Part shown: positions 63,142 through 64,000 of the stretch, in pieces
Layout of the letters: every line of letters begins with the position of its first letter
Numbering within the stretch: position 1 is the stretch's first letter
Source: Martelella sp. NC20
GTDB taxonomy: Bacteria; Pseudomonadota; Alphaproteobacteria; Rhizobiales; Rhizobiaceae
Direction: 5' to 3'
Length of the DNA: 64,000 nt
Assembly: GCF_013459645.1 (NCBI RefSeq)
Contig: NZ_CP054861.1
Location: 4,762,001 to 4,826,000 of the forward strand
The notes under the pieces: generated by a model
Database searches by the model: none
What the model saw: the letters and a program-made list of their open reading frames with translations, nothing else
Told to the model about the DNA's origin: nothing
Program-made: the position numbers and the translations under genes

Positions 63142-64000
63142 TCAGCCGCCGCGTTCCTTGCGCAGCTTGTCCCACCATTGCAGACGCTTGTTGATCTCTC
63201 GCTCGAAACCGCGATCCGGCGGGCGGTAGAAGCTCTGGCGACCCATTTCGGTCGGAAAATAATCCTGTCCGGAGAAGGCGTCGGGCTGGTCGTGGTCGTA
63301 GCGATAGCCGTCGCCATAGCCTTCCGTTTTCATCAGCTTTGTCGGCGCGTTCAGGATATGTTTGGGCGGCAGCAGCGAACCGTTTTCCTTGGCCGCCCGC
63401 ATCGCCGCCTTGAAGGCGACGTAGACGCCGTTCGATTTCGGCGCGGTGGCGAGATAGACGCAGGCCTCCGCCAGCGCCAGTTCGCCCTCCGGCGAACCGA
63501 GAAAGTCATAGGCGTCCTTGGCCGCATTGGCGATCACGAGGGCCTGCGGGTCGGCAAGGCCGATATCCTCGCTCGCCATGCGCACCAGCCTTCGCCCGAG
63601 GAACAGCGGATCCTCGCCGGCATCGAACATGCGGGCGAGGTAATAGAGCGCGGCATCGGGATCGGAGCCGCGCACCGCCTTGTGCAGCGCGGAAATCAAA
63701 TTGTAGTGGCCGTCCTGGCCCTTGTCGTAGATCGGCGCACGGCGCTGGACGATGTTCAGCAGGCTTTGCGGGTCGAGCAACTCCCCTTCCCGCGCGGCCC
63801 GCCAGACCTCCTCCGCCAGCGTCAGGATCGCCCGTCCGTCGCCATCGGCCATCATCAGCAGGGTCTGGCGGGCGGCGTCATCGAGCGGTAGTTTCTTGCC
63901 CTCTGTCGTCTCTGCGCGGGCGACGAGTTCGGCAAGGCTCTCCGCGTCATGCGGCCGGAAGGTCAGCACCCGTGCCCGCGACAGAAGGGCGGCGTTGAGT
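63142..64000 (-). CDS. rarA: Replication-associated recombination protein RarA/MgsA, C-terminal part (5' end outside window)
   Basis: RarA is a clamp-loader-like AAA+ ATPase acting at stalled forks. The frame is open to the window edge. The visible about 286 residues are the end of the AAA+ module (ADGDGRAILTLAEEVWRAAR) and the C-terminal domain, with the family stretches QRRAPIYDKGQDGHYNLISA and ALYYLARMFDAGEDPLFLGR. Other conserved stretches are MASEDIGLADPQALVIANAA and the tail DYFPTEMGRQSFYRPPDRGF. The Walker motifs are outside the window. Confidence 0.95.
   Translation of the reverse strand, partial: LNAALLSRARVLTFRPHDAESLAELVARAETTEGKKLPLDDAARQTLLMMADGDGRAILTLAEEVWRAAREGELLDPQSLLNIVQRRAPIYDKGQDGHYNLISALHKAVRGSDPDAALYYLARMFDAGEDPLFLGRRLVRMASEDIGLADPQALVIANAAKDAYDFLGSPEGELALAEACVYLATAPKSNGVYVAFKAAMRAAKENGSLLPPKHILNAPTKLMKTEGYGDGYRYDHDQPDAFSGQDYFPTEMGRQSFYRPPDRGFEREINKRLQWWDKLRKERGG

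Overview
The window is a GC-rich stretch of an alphaproteobacterial chromosome. The gene set and order point to Hyphomicrobiales (Rhizobiales), probably a member of or near the Rhizobiaceae. The main evidence is the run tsaB-rimI-fur/mur-plsC-miaB-phoH-ybeY-corC-lnt-XRE-metK-trmB, the divergent hrcA-grpE / rph-rdgB-hemW block, lptC-lptA-lptB-rpoN-hpf-ptsN, an olsB ornithine-lipid gene, and DUF1127, DUF1150 and DUF892 genes. The genus cannot be fixed from this sequence alone. No phage, plasmid, CRISPR, rRNA or tRNA gene was recognised. Almost everything is chromosomal housekeeping on both strands.

Layout. 1-600: the 3' end of groEL, a partly duplicated groEL tail and a strong terminator. 0.7-3.1 kb: an outer-membrane barrel protein, a DUF892 ferritin-like stress protein and a glutathione S-transferase. 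3.3-6.9 kb: a beta-ketoadipate cluster (pcaI, pcaJ, pcaF) with an IclR regulator. 6.9-13.2 kb: two LysR regulators, DUF1127 and DUF1328 small proteins, a VOC protein, glutamate-cysteine ligase, RsmE and a Nudix enzyme. 13.3-17.7 kb: glycolate oxidase glcD-glcE-(DUF4870-like)-glcF. 17.7-38 kb: a nucleoside hydrolase and the Hsp20/DUF1150 pair, then a long minus-strand series (trmB to glnD) covering SAM synthesis, lipoprotein acylation, ribosome and tRNA maturation, metal regulation, Fe-S assembly, TrpRS, the lipid II flippase and nitrogen sensing. 38-45.5 kb: mutS, olsB, lspA, two RNA methyltransferases, lapA and ihfB. 45.8-51 kb: LPS transport genes, rpoN, hpf and ptsN. 51-56.5 kb: heat-shock regulation, RNase PH, an ITPase and HemW. 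56.5-64 kb: small membrane proteins, mnmA, an amidase, wrbA, a CinA-like protein, UspA, gpt and the end of rarA.

No clearly new enzymatic or defence system was found. The unexplained structure is mostly intergenic. (1) A family of four dispersed, roughly 190-200 bp palindromic elements lies downstream of minus-strand genes. Three have short terminal inverted repeats and sit between locus-specific direct duplications of the host gene's own terminator hairpin, which suggests a MITE-like element that targets terminators. (2) A second dispersed palindromic family has three copies, all between co-directional genes. (3) Five intergenic regions carry GGAAC-N16/17-CGTT, the signature of EcfG/RpoE2 general-stress promoters. 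They precede DUF892, gshA, DUF1328 and two unnamed small membrane proteins. (4) A Pho box lies upstream of olsB, paired operators lie at pcaR and pcaI, and a large stem structure lies in the leader of metK.
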